A stretch of 45,701 nt of DNA from Gammaproteobacteria bacterium (lineage in GTDB: Bacteria > Pseudomonadota > Gammaproteobacteria > Ga0077536): positions 1 to 45,701 of the forward strand of contig JAIEQK010000133.1 of assembly GCA_019747795.1 (NCBI GenBank), read 5' to 3'. Positions 15,234 through 23,259 of this stretch are shown piece by piece (position 1 is the first letter of the stretch; every line of letters starts with the position of its first letter). The notes below the pieces were generated by a model, which did no database searches, had not been told where the DNA came from, and saw nothing but the letters and a program-made list of their open reading frames with translations. Position numbers and translations under genes: made by a program.

Positions 15234-16405
15234 GGCTGGGTTCCGAGGCGAGCGATTTCAGCGGCGGCATAGGCGTCCATGGCGGCCGACAGCGCGCCGG
15301 TCGTCCGCGCTTGCGTGAAGGCCGTGCGCGCCGCCTGGCGTTCGTCCTGCGCGGCGAGCGAGATGCCGAGTCCGATCCAGGCGCGGCCGTCTGTCGGGCT
15401 CGCCTCCAGCACGCCGCGCCAGGTGGCGGCCGCGGCGGCGTGGTCGCCGGCATGCTGTTCGAGCGCGGCGATGAACGCGTGGTAGGCGGGATCGCGCGCG
15501 ACCGGTGGCGCGGCGGCCAGCAGGATGGCGAGCGCGCCGGCGGCGTCGCCGCGATCGAACAGCAGGTGGGCCAAGGTCTGCGCCAGTCGCGATGCGTGCG
15601 GCTGGGCGGCGAGCCCGCTGCGCAACTCGGCTTCGGCCACCGCCGTGCGGCCGGCGGCGAGCAGGTGGCGCACGTAGCGTTCGCGCATGCTCATGTCGGC
15701 GGGAGCGGCCAGCACCTGGGCGCGCAGGCGCGCCAGACCGTCTTCGACGTCGCCGCGTGCGATGGCTTGCTCGGCGCGCGCGAGCGCGCGCTGAGCGCCG
15801 TTGTCGGCCTGCGCGGCGCTCGGTGTGATGTGCATTTCGCCTAGCGTCTCTTCGGCGGGCGCCGGATCGTCGGCGAGCGGGGCGACCGCTTCGACCGCCG
15901 GCACCGGGGAAGTCGTGTGCGCCTCCGCGGGCCGCCAGTCGCGTTCGGCGGCGAGCAGGGCGGCGCGCGCATCGGGCATGGCGGGCGACGTCGTGCCAAC
16001 CGACGGGGCAGAGGGTACGGCTTCGGCCGTACGGGTGGGCGCGACGTCCTGCGCGACCACGTTCGACGCGACCGGCGCGGGTGCAGCCGCCTGCGTCTCG
16101 CTCGGCGCCGGCGTCGAGGCGCGCGCCGCGGGCGGCGCGACTTTCGGTTCGGCAACGGGCGGCGTCTGTGTGGCAGGCAGCGCCAGCGGGATCTCGAGGG
16201 TATGCGGCGCGGGCGCGCGATCCGTGGCCCACAGCAGTGCCAGGGCCAGGAGCGAGACCGCCAGCAGGCACCAGGGCAGCAGGCGCAGCCACGGCGCGTC
16301 CGCGCCGCTCACCTCCGCGGGCAGCAGGTCGCGCAGCACCTGGTCGACCGCGCCGCCGCGGTGGCGGCGATCGAGATCGTGCAGCACCTGGTTGATGAGA
16401 CTCAT
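15230..16405 (-). CDS. mshN: MSHA biogenesis protein MshN (TPR)
   Basis: A 391-residue bitopic protein. The N-terminus MSLINQVLHDLDRRH is the diagnostic MshN start. A single transmembrane segment follows at about residues 40-60 (LRLLPWCLLAVSLLALALLWA), so the rest is periplasmic. Residues 70-200 are Ala/Pro-rich linker, and the C-terminal half has TPR-like helical repeats (RALARAEQAIARGDVEDGLARLR, MRERYVRHLLAAGRTAVAEAELRSGL, AWIGLGISLAAQDERQAARTAFTQA). Such TPR proteins are thought to help stabilise or assemble the secretin. It overlaps mshM and mshE by 4 bases on each side, so translation of mshM, mshN and mshE is probably coupled. Confidence 0.9.
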   Translation of the reverse strand: MSLINQVLHDLDRRHRGGAVDQVLRDLLPAEVSGADAPWLRLLPWCLLAVSLLALALLWATDRAPAPHTLEIPLALPATQTPPVAEPKVAPPAARASTPAPSETQAAAPAPVASNVVAQDVAPTRTAEAVPSAPSVGTTSPAMPDARAALLAAERDWRPAEAHTTSPVPAVEAVAPLADDPAPAEETLGEMHITPSAAQADNGAQRALARAEQAIARGDVEDGLARLRAQVLAAPADMSMRERYVRHLLAAGRTAVAEAELRSGLAAQPHASRLAQTLAHLLFDRGDAAGALAILLAAAPPVARDPAYHAFIAALEQHAGDHAAAAATWRGVLEASPTDGRAWIGLGISLAAQDERQAARTAFTQARTTGALSAAMDAYAAAEIARLGTQP

Positions 16406-17277
16406 GCGCGTCCCACCAGGCCGCGCAGCCAGGTCATCGGACCGGGCACGCGCAGGCGCGGCCCGCCGCGCGCGTCGGCGGTGTCGGCGATCGCTTCGCG
16501 CACATGGCGCCTTGCGACCACCGCCTGGCCCTGGCCGTAGGCGCAGAGCAAGGCCTTGTGCGCGAGGATGTTCACCAGTCGCGGCACGCCGCGGCTGCCG
16601 TCCTGCAACGCGTCCAGCGCGCGGCGTTCGAACAGCTCGCCGTTGACGTGGCCGGCGACGGTCAGGCGATGGGTGACGTAGCGCGCGAGGCTGGCGCGAC
16701 CGAGCGGCTTCAGCTCGCAGGCGAAGGTGATGCGCTGGCGCAGCTGGCGGATCGACGGCTGGTTCAGCGTCGCTTCGAGTTCCGGCTGGCCGAACAGCAC
16801 GACCTGCAGCAGCTTGCGCTTCTCAGTCTCGAGATTGGTCAAGAGGCGCAGCGTCTCCAGTGTCGCGACCGGCACGGCCTGCGCTTCGTCCATGCACAGC
16901 ACCACCTGGCGACCGGCCGCATGCAGCGCGAGCAGCGCCTCGGTCAGGCAGCGCATCAGCTGGTGCTGGGTCGCGCGCTTCGGGTACTCGACGCCGAGTT
17001 CGTCGGCGAGCGAAAACAGGAGGCTCGACGGCCGCAGGTAGGGATTGGGCAGGTAGGCGCTGGCGAAGTCGTCGCCAAGGCGCTTCAGCAGGGTGCGGCA
17101 CAACATGGTCTTGCCGGTGCCCACTTCGCCCGTCACCTTGACGAAGCCTTCGCCGCCGCGCAGTGACACCAGCAGCACGTTCAGCGCGTCGTGGTAGCCG
17201 TCGCGCGTCATGAAATAGCTGGTGTCGGGCGTCAGGCTGAAGGGCAGCTCACGCAGACCGAAGTGTTCGAGATACAT
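16402..17277 (-). CDS. mshM: MSHA biogenesis ATPase MshM (ExeA/GspA-like)
   Basis: A 291-residue AAA ATPase of the ExeA family. It starts MYLEHFGLRELPFSLTPDTSYFM, the standard ExeA-type N-terminus, with Walker A GEVGTGKT (about residues 51-58), Walker B VVLCMDEAQAV and the sensor-like LLTNLETEKRKLLQVVLFGQPEL. ExeA-like ATPases assist multimerisation of the secretin together with a periplasmic peptidoglycan-binding partner. The start is fixed by an AGGAGGG ribosome binding site 5 bases before ATG 17277; the open frame continues further upstream but would overlap mshL and lacks homology. The mshL gene ends 22 bases upstream. Confidence 0.93.
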   Translation of the reverse strand: MYLEHFGLRELPFSLTPDTSYFMTRDGYHDALNVLLVSLRGGEGFVKVTGEVGTGKTMLCRTLLKRLGDDFASAYLPNPYLRPSSLLFSLADELGVEYPKRATQHQLMRCLTEALLALHAAGRQVVLCMDEAQAVPVATLETLRLLTNLETEKRKLLQVVLFGQPELEATLNQPSIRQLRQRITFACELKPLGRASLARYVTHRLTVAGHVNGELFERRALDALQDGSRGVPRLVNILAHKALLCAYGQGQAVVARRHVREAIADTADARGGPRLRVPGPMTWLRGLVGRA

Positions 17278-17299
17278 GTCACCCTCCTGGTGAATGCGC

Positions 17300-19072
17300 T
17301 CAGCGCTCGGGAAAGCCGAGGTTGCCGCCGACCTGGCGCGCGGCGATGTCGTCGAGGTTCCGTCCCAGCGCATCGAGTTCGCGGCGCGGTGCCTCGAAGG
17401 CCGCGGCCCAGTTGTCCGGCGTCTCGATCACCAGCGGGCGCAGCAGGATGACGAGTTCGCTCTTGCGCGACGCGGTCTGGCGGTGGCGGAACAGGCCGCC
17501 CAGCACCGGCAGTTCGCCGAGGCCCGGCGTCTTGGCATCGCGCTCCACGTCTTGGTTCTGCATCAGGCCGCCGATTACCACCAGCTGGCCGTTCAGCGCC
17601 TTCACGATGGAGTCGGACTCGCGCACCGTGGAGCGCGCGAGCGGCAGGGTCTGCTGTACGCCGCCGACGGTGATGTTCTTCTGCTGGTCCTGCACCTCGC
17701 TCACGCTCGGGTGGATGTGCAGCATCACTTCGCCGCTCTGGCTGATCTGCGGCGTGACGTCGAGCGCGATGCCGGAGAAGAACGGCGTCAGCTCGATGTT
17801 GGGCGTGGCGGTGGTGGCGGTGCCGGTGACGGTGGTGGTCGAGACGTCGGTGACGAAGAACTCGTCGGTGCCGACCTTGATCACCGCCTTCTGGTTGTTC
17901 ATGGTCGAGATGCGCGGGCTGGACAGCACCTGCACGTTGCCCTGGGTCTTCAGGAGCTCGAGGAAGGCGCCGAAGTCCTTGCCCTGCAACGCGAGCGAGA
18001 ACACGCCGCCGAAGCCGGAGGCCGGCAGGGCGAGGCCGGCCGCGCGTGGCAGCAGGGTGCTGAGGCCCTGGGTGTCGCTCGCGATCGGCGCGGCCGGGAA
18101 CACCGTGCCGCCACCGGTCTGGCCGAGGGTGAAGTCGCCGATCACGCTTGCCCAGTTGATGCCGGACTGGAAGCCGTCAGAGAGTTCGACTTCGAGAATC
18201 TTGGCCTCCAGCACCACCTGGCGCTGGGCGATGAGCTGCGCGGCGGTGAGGAAGTGCTCGACCTCGCGCAGCGCGCTCGGCAGCGCGCGCACCACGATCA
18301 CGCCGGACTGCGGGTTGACCACCACGCTGGTGCCCGCGCCCTCGCCGACGATGGCGCTGACCGAGGTGGTGAGTTCCTGCCAGAAGGAGGTCTCCGGCTG
18401 GCGCGTGATGATCTGCGTGCCGATGGCACTGCGCTGACCGTCGCGGCCGGCGCCGTTGCCATCGGTCGTGACGGGCGCGGTGTCGCCGTTCTGACCCACG
18501 CCCTGGTTGGCATCCTCGCGTCCACCGCGCTGCAGGGTGCCGGCGCTGACGAAGGTCGAAGACGCGCCGCTGCGGTTCATGTTCAGGTAGTTGATCTGGT
18601 AGACGCGTGCCTCGAGACGTGCCGGCATGATCTCGAAGCCGTAGGTGGTGCGCTCGAACTCGTAGCCGTAGACGTCGCGCGCGGCGGCGATCACTTCCGG
18701 GATGGTGACGTGCTTGAGACTCAACGAGATCTTGCCGCCGACGTCCGGATGCACCACCAGGTTGTAGCGCGTGCCGTCCACCAGGCTCATGAAGAACTGC
18801 CGGGCCGGGACTTCGTTCACCGAGATGTCGAAGCGCTGTTCGTCGCTCGGCGCGAGAGGCTTGGGCGCGTCCAGTTCGAGCTTCGGCACCAGCGCGCGCG
18901 TCACTTCCTCGGGCACCGGCACCGTCGCGGCCTGCGCGGCGGCGATCGTGTCGCGGGCGCTGTCCAGGTTGTCCTTGCGCGGCGGCGGGTTCTGGCAGCC
19001 GGCCAGCAGCAGAACGCAGAGCGCGGCCAGGGCCGCGCGGCGCTCAGCGGGAAACGGAACGAGAGTCCACAT
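17300..19072 (-). CDS. mshL: MSHA outer-membrane secretin MshL (lipoprotein)
   Basis: A 590-residue secretin that should form the outer-membrane channel for the pilus. The start MWTLVPFPAERRAALAALC leads into a lipobox LLLAGC with Cys26 as the predicted lipidated residue. N-domains include DISVNEVPARQFFMSLVDGTRYNLVVHPDVGGKISLSLKHVTIPE, a secretin/TonB short N-terminal domain. The secretin core contains VLEAKILEVELSDGFQSGINW, GNVQVLSSPRISTMNNQKAVIKVG and a C-terminal QLVVIGGLMQNQ...LPVLGGLFRH..KSELVILLRPLVIET. A Ser/Gly/Thr-rich insertion follows residue 165. The upstream open frame has Arg/Pro-rich codons without a signal, so 19072 is preferred. The start overlaps mshK by 29 bases. Confidence 0.93.
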   Translation of the reverse strand: MWTLVPFPAERRAALAALCVLLLAGCQNPPPRKDNLDSARDTIAAAQAATVPVPEEVTRALVPKLELDAPKPLAPSDEQRFDISVNEVPARQFFMSLVDGTRYNLVVHPDVGGKISLSLKHVTIPEVIAAARDVYGYEFERTTYGFEIMPARLEARVYQINYLNMNRSGASSTFVSAGTLQRGGREDANQGVGQNGDTAPVTTDGNGAGRDGQRSAIGTQIITRQPETSFWQELTTSVSAIVGEGAGTSVVVNPQSGVIVVRALPSALREVEHFLTAAQLIAQRQVVLEAKILEVELSDGFQSGINWASVIGDFTLGQTGGGTVFPAAPIASDTQGLSTLLPRAAGLALPASGFGGVFSLALQGKDFGAFLELLKTQGNVQVLSSPRISTMNNQKAVIKVGTDEFFVTDVSTTTVTGTATTATPNIELTPFFSGIALDVTPQISQSGEVMLHIHPSVSEVQDQQKNITVGGVQQTLPLARSTVRESDSIVKALNGQLVVIGGLMQNQDVERDAKTPGLGELPVLGGLFRHRQTASRKSELVILLRPLVIETPDNWAAAFEAPRRELDALGRNLDDIAARQVGGNLGFPER

Positions 19073-19418
19073 GACGTTTGATCTCGAGGGAGTTGAGACG
19101 CAGGGTGAGGGGACCGCGGTCGGTGGTGAGGCGCACGCTGTGCGGTTCGATACGTGCGAGGCGCGCGCCATCGAGCCGCTCGCCTAAGTGCAGCACGCTG
19201 CCGTTGACGATGGCGTGGGAGCGCGGTCCATCGAGCTTGATGGCGCTGAGCGCGTAGCTCGGCGCCGGCGCGTCGGCATCGTCTACGACCGTGGAGGGCG
19301 CGACGATGGCCGGGCGCATGGGGTCGGCGAGGGACGCGGCGTCGTCGGCCTGCGCCGACGCCAGCATGAGCGCGCCGACCAGCGTCAGCCAGGCACGAAT
19401 GGCGGGGTGCGCGTTCAT
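19044..19418 (-). CDS. mshK: MSHA biogenesis protein MshK
   Basis: A 124-residue exported protein. MNAHPAIRAWLTLVGALMLASAQA is a clear Sec signal peptide. The mature part reads ADPMRPAIV...YALSAIKLDGPRSHAIVNGSVLHLGERLDGARLARIEPHSVRLTTDRGPLTLRL, a small beta domain similar to PilP/GspC-type periplasmic modules, in which DPMRP and L-x-A-I-x-x-x-x-x-R-x-A-I-I-N-G are diagnostic for MshK. It probably links the inner-membrane platform to the secretin. It overlaps mshJ by 4 bases upstream and mshL by 29 bases downstream, where the tail runs into the MshL signal-peptide region in another frame. Confidence 0.85.
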   Translation of the reverse strand: MNAHPAIRAWLTLVGALMLASAQADDAASLADPMRPAIVAPSTVVDDADAPAPSYALSAIKLDGPRSHAIVNGSVLHLGERLDGARLARIEPHSVRLTTDRGPLTLRLNSLEIKRHVDSRSVSR

Positions 19419-20119
19419 ACGCCTATCCAGCCGCGGTCGAGGCTCACGGTGTAGACCACGATCGAGCCCTCGGCCGCCGGGTAGTCGCGGGTTTCGAGTT
19501 CGACGCGATCCCAGAAGAAGCCCCAGGGCAGGGTCTCCAGCGCGCGCAGGTAGGCGACCACGTCGGGGTAGCTGCCCTTGAAACGGATGCGGATGCCGTG
19601 GCGCCAGGCGCTTGGCTGCGTGGACGGGGCGGCCGCCGCGTTCGCCGGCGCGACTGCGGTGGCCGCAGTCCCCGAGTCGATCTGCGGCGCCAGCACGGGT
19701 TCGGCGCCGAGGCCTTCGAGCGCGACGAACTCGAGCTTGTCGAAGCGCTTCAGCACGGCCGACAGCACGGTCGCCATCTGCTCCTGCGACACCATGCGTC
19801 CGACCTTGGACTTGATCTCGCCTTCGACGCTCGCGAGTTCCGCGTTGCGCGCGGCGAGCGTGGCGACCACTTCGGCATCGGGATCGTGGCGCGCGGCTTC
19901 GAGCACCGCCTGGCTCAGCTGGTCGGTCTCGCGCAGTGCCGCGCCGAGCGTCTCCACCTCGCTCTGCAGGCGCACGCGCTCGGCGGTCATGGGCGCGAGC
20001 AGCAGCCCGTCCCACACCTTGACCACCACCAGGAGCAGCGCCGCCAGCAGCAGCACGCGCTCGTTCAGCTTGAGCGCGTCGACTCTTTCCAGCCAGGGCT
20101 TGAGCTTATCCATGCTCAT
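19415..20119 (-). CDS. mshJ: MSHA biogenesis protein MshJ (PilO/GspM-like)
   Basis: A 234-residue bitopic protein. A short cytoplasmic N-terminus (MSMDKLKPWLERVDALKLNERVLLL) is followed by one transmembrane helix (about residues 23-40) and a coiled coil (LQSEVETLGAALRETDQLSQAVLEAARHD). The C-terminal ferredoxin-like domain reads HGIRIRFKGSYPDVVAYLRALETLPWGFFWDRVELETRDYP, matching PilO/MshJ. ATG 20119 and ATG 20113 are both possible; both overlap the end of mshI2. It is expected to work with MshI/MshI2 and MshK as the inner-membrane alignment complex. The mshK start overlaps its stop by 4 bases. Confidence 0.87.
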   Translation of the reverse strand: MSMDKLKPWLERVDALKLNERVLLLAALLLVVVKVWDGLLLAPMTAERVRLQSEVETLGAALRETDQLSQAVLEAARHDPDAEVVATLAARNAELASVEGEIKSKVGRMVSQEQMATVLSAVLKRFDKLEFVALEGLGAEPVLAPQIDSGTAATAVAPANAAAAPSTQPSAWRHGIRIRFKGSYPDVVAYLRALETLPWGFFWDRVELETRDYPAAEGSIVVYTVSLDRGWIGV

Positions 20120-20732
20120 CGGTCTGCGCGACGGTCGCGGCCTCCTCGGTGGTGATGGTGAAGCCGATGCCCTCGCGCGCATCGTCGTCGCGTTCGAGCT
20201 TGAGGCCGGAGAAACTCTTGCCCTGGAAGGCCGCTTCGCCGGTCAGTCGCTGCACGAAGTCGGGGATCAGCGCGGGCCGCAGCGCGCGGCCCTCGAGCGC
20301 GATGTGGCTGCCGCCATCGGCGATCGTGACGTGCGTCAGCCAGGTGCCGTCCACGTGCTGGCGGGCGAAACCGAGCAGGTAGGGCGACAGGCCGGACGTG
20401 TTGCTGAACGCGCCCTGGCCGAGCACGCCGGCCAGGGACCTGGCGCGCTCCATCTCGTTGCTGACCCGCAGCAGTTCCTGGGCGAGCAGCGGGTTGCTCT
20501 GTCGCGCCGGGTAGGCCTGGCGCAGGCTGTCGAGGCGCGCGTGGGCCGTGACCCGCGCGGCCGACAGGCGCGCGACTTCGGCGGTCAGCGTGTGCAGCCG
20601 CCAGTAGCTCCAGCCATACATGAGCGCGAGCGCGATCAGCGCGCCGCCCAGCATCTGCGCGAGCATGGTCGCGCCGAACACCTTGCGCGGCGTGCGGAAG
20701 ATGGGCTGGTAGAGATTGACCGCCTGTCTCAC
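20106..20732 (-). CDS. MSHA biogenesis protein MshI2 (PilN-like)
   Basis: A 208-residue bitopic protein starting at a GTG (RQAVNLYQPIFRTPRKVFGATMLAQML) that overlaps the mshI stop (GTGA); GAGGAGGT lies 6 bases before it. NLYQPIFR is the diagnostic N-terminus of the PilN-like MSHA subunit, and a hydrophobic segment follows at about residues 20-40. Then comes a coiled coil (LTAEVARLSAARVTAHARLDSLR) and a C-terminal domain with QHVDGTWLTHVTIADGGSHIALEGRALRP, which matches the PilN periplasmic fold. In several MSHA loci this gene is called mshI1 or mshI2. It is the PilN partner to the PilM-like MshI. The open frame extending to 20882 overlaps mshI and is not homologous. Confidence 0.85.
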   Translation of the reverse strand: MRQAVNLYQPIFRTPRKVFGATMLAQMLGGALIALALMYGWSYWRLHTLTAEVARLSAARVTAHARLDSLRQAYPARQSNPLLAQELLRVSNEMERARSLAGVLGQGAFSNTSGLSPYLLGFARQHVDGTWLTHVTIADGGSHIALEGRALRPALIPDFVQRLTGEAAFQGKSFSGLKLERDDDAREGIGFTITTEEAATVAQTDEHG

Positions 20733-21667
20733 AGCGCGACCTCCTCGCGCCTGAGCGCGCCGCCGATGGCGAACAGGCAGCGCGCCTGGGTGGCGGCGTC
20801 GAGCGGGTCGGACCCGGTCAGCATGTCGTTCAGATCCAGCGCGCGCACGGTCATGCCGAGCTGGCTGTGCAGGTAGCGGCACACCCCGTCCAGCGGCAGG
20901 CCGCAGGGCGCGAACACGATGCTCTGCACCGGCGCCTGGGAGAAGTGACGTTCGTAGTAGTCGAGCGAGCGCTGGATCTCGATGATCAGCGTGTCGAGCA
21001 CGCCCTCGTTGGCCGCGCTCACGTCGACGCCATCGCCGAACAGGCGGGTGGTGCCGTAGTCGATGCGTCGCGAGAGGTAGAGCGCGCCGCGACGCGTGAC
21101 GGTCATGAGCCCGCGCGCCGCGCCGAGCGCCAGGAGCGCCACGCCGTTGGCGTCCTCGGGCAGCAGTTCGGCCACGTTACGCAGCGCGAACTCCGGGATG
21201 TCGATGACTTCGAGCGCAAGGCCCGCGCCGTCGTGGAGCTCGGCCAGACGCTTGACGGCGGTGTCGCGCGCGGCGACGGCATAGAGCCGATTGCTGCGCG
21301 CACCGTCGGCCGCCGGCAGGTCGAACACGTCGATGACCGCGTCGTCGACGTGGAAGTCGAGCAGTTCGTTCAGGCGCCAGCGCACCGCCGCGCGCATCTC
21401 GGCGGGCGGCACTTCCGGTGCGTCGACCATCACCAGGCTGTAGTCGGCGGGGTCCAGCAGGCTCACGGTGTGCACGCCCTTGGCGCGCTTGTCACGCGCC
21501 AGCGCGGCGTAGGCCTGCGCGGTGTCACCCTGGGCGATGTCCTCCACCCAGCTGAGCAGCGGCGCGCCGTTCGCTTGCTGGCGCACGAGCGCCGCCGCGA
21601 GACCGCCGTCGTGGGCGGCGACCCCGAGCTTCAGCGAACCATCTACCTTGCGCTTGAACCAACGCAC
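20729..21667 (-). CDS. mshI: MSHA biogenesis protein MshI (PilM-like actin fold)
   Basis: A 312-residue cytoplasmic PilM/MshI-type protein, first gene of the msh operon in this window. It begins VRWFKRKVDGSLKLGVAAHDGGLAAALV at a GTG with GGAGGG 7 bases upstream. APEVPPAEMRAAVRWRLNELLDFHVDDAVIDVFDLP is the conserved region where PilM-type proteins read P-x-x-E-l-x-x-A-v-r-W-x-l-k-d-l-l. RGALYLSRRIDYG and LIIEIQRSLDYYERHFSQAPVQSIVFAPCG complete the actin-like ATPase fold. PilM proteins bind PilN on the cytoplasmic face and contact the motor ATPases. Longer open frame to 21718 lacks homology. No mshH gene precedes it. Confidence 0.88.
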   Translation of the reverse strand: MRWFKRKVDGSLKLGVAAHDGGLAAALVRQQANGAPLLSWVEDIAQGDTAQAYAALARDKRAKGVHTVSLLDPADYSLVMVDAPEVPPAEMRAAVRWRLNELLDFHVDDAVIDVFDLPAADGARSNRLYAVAARDTAVKRLAELHDGAGLALEVIDIPEFALRNVAELLPEDANGVALLALGAARGLMTVTRRGALYLSRRIDYGTTRLFGDGVDVSAANEGVLDTLIIEIQRSLDYYERHFSQAPVQSIVFAPCGLPLDGVCRYLHSQLGMTVRALDLNDMLTGSDPLDAATQARCLFAIGGALRREEVAL

Positions 21668-21742
21668 CCTCGCACCCTCCGATTCCCGGTCGGCGCACCC
21701 ACGACAGGTGGGCGCCAACGGTGCTAGCGGCCGAAGGCGAAC

Positions 21743-21756
21743 GTGACTTGAGTCAC
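21743..21756. promoter_or_regulatory. Palindrome upstream of the msh operon (operator candidate)
   Basis: GTGACTTGAGTCAC is a perfect dyad with 6-base arms around a TG centre. It lies 76 bases upstream of the mshI GTG and about 119 bases upstream of the divergent monooxygenase gene, so it could control either. A further imperfect inverted repeat (GGCGCACCCAC / GGTGGGCGCC, about 21692-21715) sits in the mshI leader. No transcription factor can be named. Confidence 0.35.
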
Positions 21757-21874
21757 TTTCTCGCCCGCCTTAAGTCGGATGCGTGATAAGCAAGCGCCGA
21801 GCGCACGGTTTACCCTCGCGTGCGGCCGCTGCACACTCGCGGCTGCGCGCCGGGGCGGCGCTGGACGAGATCCC

Positions 21875-23200
21875 ATGGGCGACAGGCAATTGCATCTCGG
21901 CGCGTTCATGCGCCCGGTCAGCATCCACACCGGCGCGTGGCGCTACCCAGGCGCCTGGGCGGACGCGAACTTCAGCTTTCCGCGCCTGAAATACCTCGCC
22001 CAGCGGCTGGAGCACGCCTGCTTCGACGCCTTCTTCATGGCCGATCACCTGGCGGTGCTGAACATGCCGATCGAGGCCCTGCGCCGCAGCGCCACGGTCA
22101 CCTCCTTCGATCCGCCGACCCTGCTGCCGGCGCTGGCGGCGGTCACCGAGCGCATCGGCCTGATCGCCACCGGCTCCACCACCTTCGACTCGCCCTACCA
22201 CCTGGCGCGGCGCTTCGCCGCCCTCGATCACCTGAGCGGTGGGCGCGCCGGCTGGAACATCGTCACGACCTCCAATCCCGACGCGGCGCTGAACTTCGGC
22301 CTGACCGAGCACATGGAGCACGACGAGCGCTACGTACGGGCGCGGGAGTTCTACGACGTCGTGACCGGGCTGTGGGACAGCTGGGCGGACGACGCCTTTA
22401 TCCGCGACGCGCAGAGCGGCATCTACGTCGACCCCGAGCGCCTGCACGTGCTCGATCACCGTGGCAAGTACTACTCGGTGCGCGGGCCGCTGAACGTCGC
22501 GCGGCCGGTACAGGGCTGGCCGGTGATCGTGCAGGCGGGGGCGTCCGAGGCCGGCAAGCAGCTCGCGGCCGAGACCGCCGAAGCGGTGTTCGCCGGGGTC
22601 AGCGGCCTGCACGACGCCCGCGCGCTCTACGCCGACATCAAGGGCCGCATGCCCGCTGTCGGACGCGATCCCGAGCATCTCAAGATCCTGCCCGGCTGCT
22701 TCGTGGTGGTGGGCGACACGGTGGAGGAGGCGCGGCGCAAGCGCGCGCTGCTCGATTCGCTGGTGCACTACGAGAGCGCCATCGCCTCGCTCTCCATCGT
22801 GCTCGGCCACGATGCCTCGCGCTACGACCCCGACGGTCCGCTGCCGGACGACCTGCCGCCGTCCAACGCCTCGCAGAGCGGCCGCGAGCGGGCCATCGAT
22901 CTCGCGCGCCGCGAGGGCCTCACCGTGCGCCAGCTGGCCCAACGCTTCGGCGGCTTCGCCGGCCTGTCCATGGTCGGCACGCCGGCCAGCATCGCCGACG
23001 AGATGGAGACCTGGCTGTTTGATGCCGGCAGCGACGGCTTCAACATCATGTTCCCGTGGCAGCCGGGCGGCCTCGATGATTTCGTCGACCGGGTGGTGCC
23101 GGAACTGCAGCGGCGCGGCCTGTTCCGTCGCCGCTACGCGGGCGAAACGCTGCGCGAGCACCTGGGCCTGCCGCGTCCCGCCAACCGCTTCTTCGCCTAG
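21875..23200 (+). CDS. LLM-class flavin-dependent monooxygenase (NtaA/SnaA/DszA group)
   Basis: A 441-residue luciferase-like FMNH2-dependent monooxygenase. The N-terminus MGDRQLHLGAFMRPVSIHTGAWRYP, the LAQRLEHACFDAFFMADHLAVL strand, and HLARRFAALDHLSGGRAGWNIVTTSNPDAALNFG are typical of the NtaA/SnaA/DszA/SfnG group, which oxidises compounds such as nitrilotriacetate, dibenzothiophene sulfone or dimethyl sulfone. FVVVGDTVEEA and GTPASIADEMETWL near the C-terminus also fit. The upstream part of the open frame (from 21779) is Arg/Ala-rich without homology, so ATG 21875 is preferred. A separate flavin reductase should supply FMNH2, and none is seen here. It is 59 bases upstream of the TonB receptor on the same strand, suggesting that the receptor imports its substrate. 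Confidence 0.88.
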   Translation: MGDRQLHLGAFMRPVSIHTGAWRYPGAWADANFSFPRLKYLAQRLEHACFDAFFMADHLAVLNMPIEALRRSATVTSFDPPTLLPALAAVTERIGLIATGSTTFDSPYHLARRFAALDHLSGGRAGWNIVTTSNPDAALNFGLTEHMEHDERYVRAREFYDVVTGLWDSWADDAFIRDAQSGIYVDPERLHVLDHRGKYYSVRGPLNVARPVQGWPVIVQAGASEAGKQLAAETAEAVFAGVSGLHDARALYADIKGRMPAVGRDPEHLKILPGCFVVVGDTVEEARRKRALLDSLVHYESAIASLSIVLGHDASRYDPDGPLPDDLPPSNASQSGRERAIDLARREGLTVRQLAQRFGGFAGLSMVGTPASIADEMETWLFDAGSDGFNIMFPWQPGGLDDFVDRVVPELQRRGLFRRRYAGETLREHLGLPRPANRFFA

Positions 23201-23259
23201 CACCGGCGCGCCGGTTTCGTTCGTATAAGACCCGTTCCGACAGGGAGTTTGCTTCGACC

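Noticed and set aside
23202-23215. ACCGGCGCGCCGGT palindrome as terminator of the first monooxygenase gene
   Set aside because: Self-complementary with almost no loop and only a short, interrupted T stretch; too weak to annotate.
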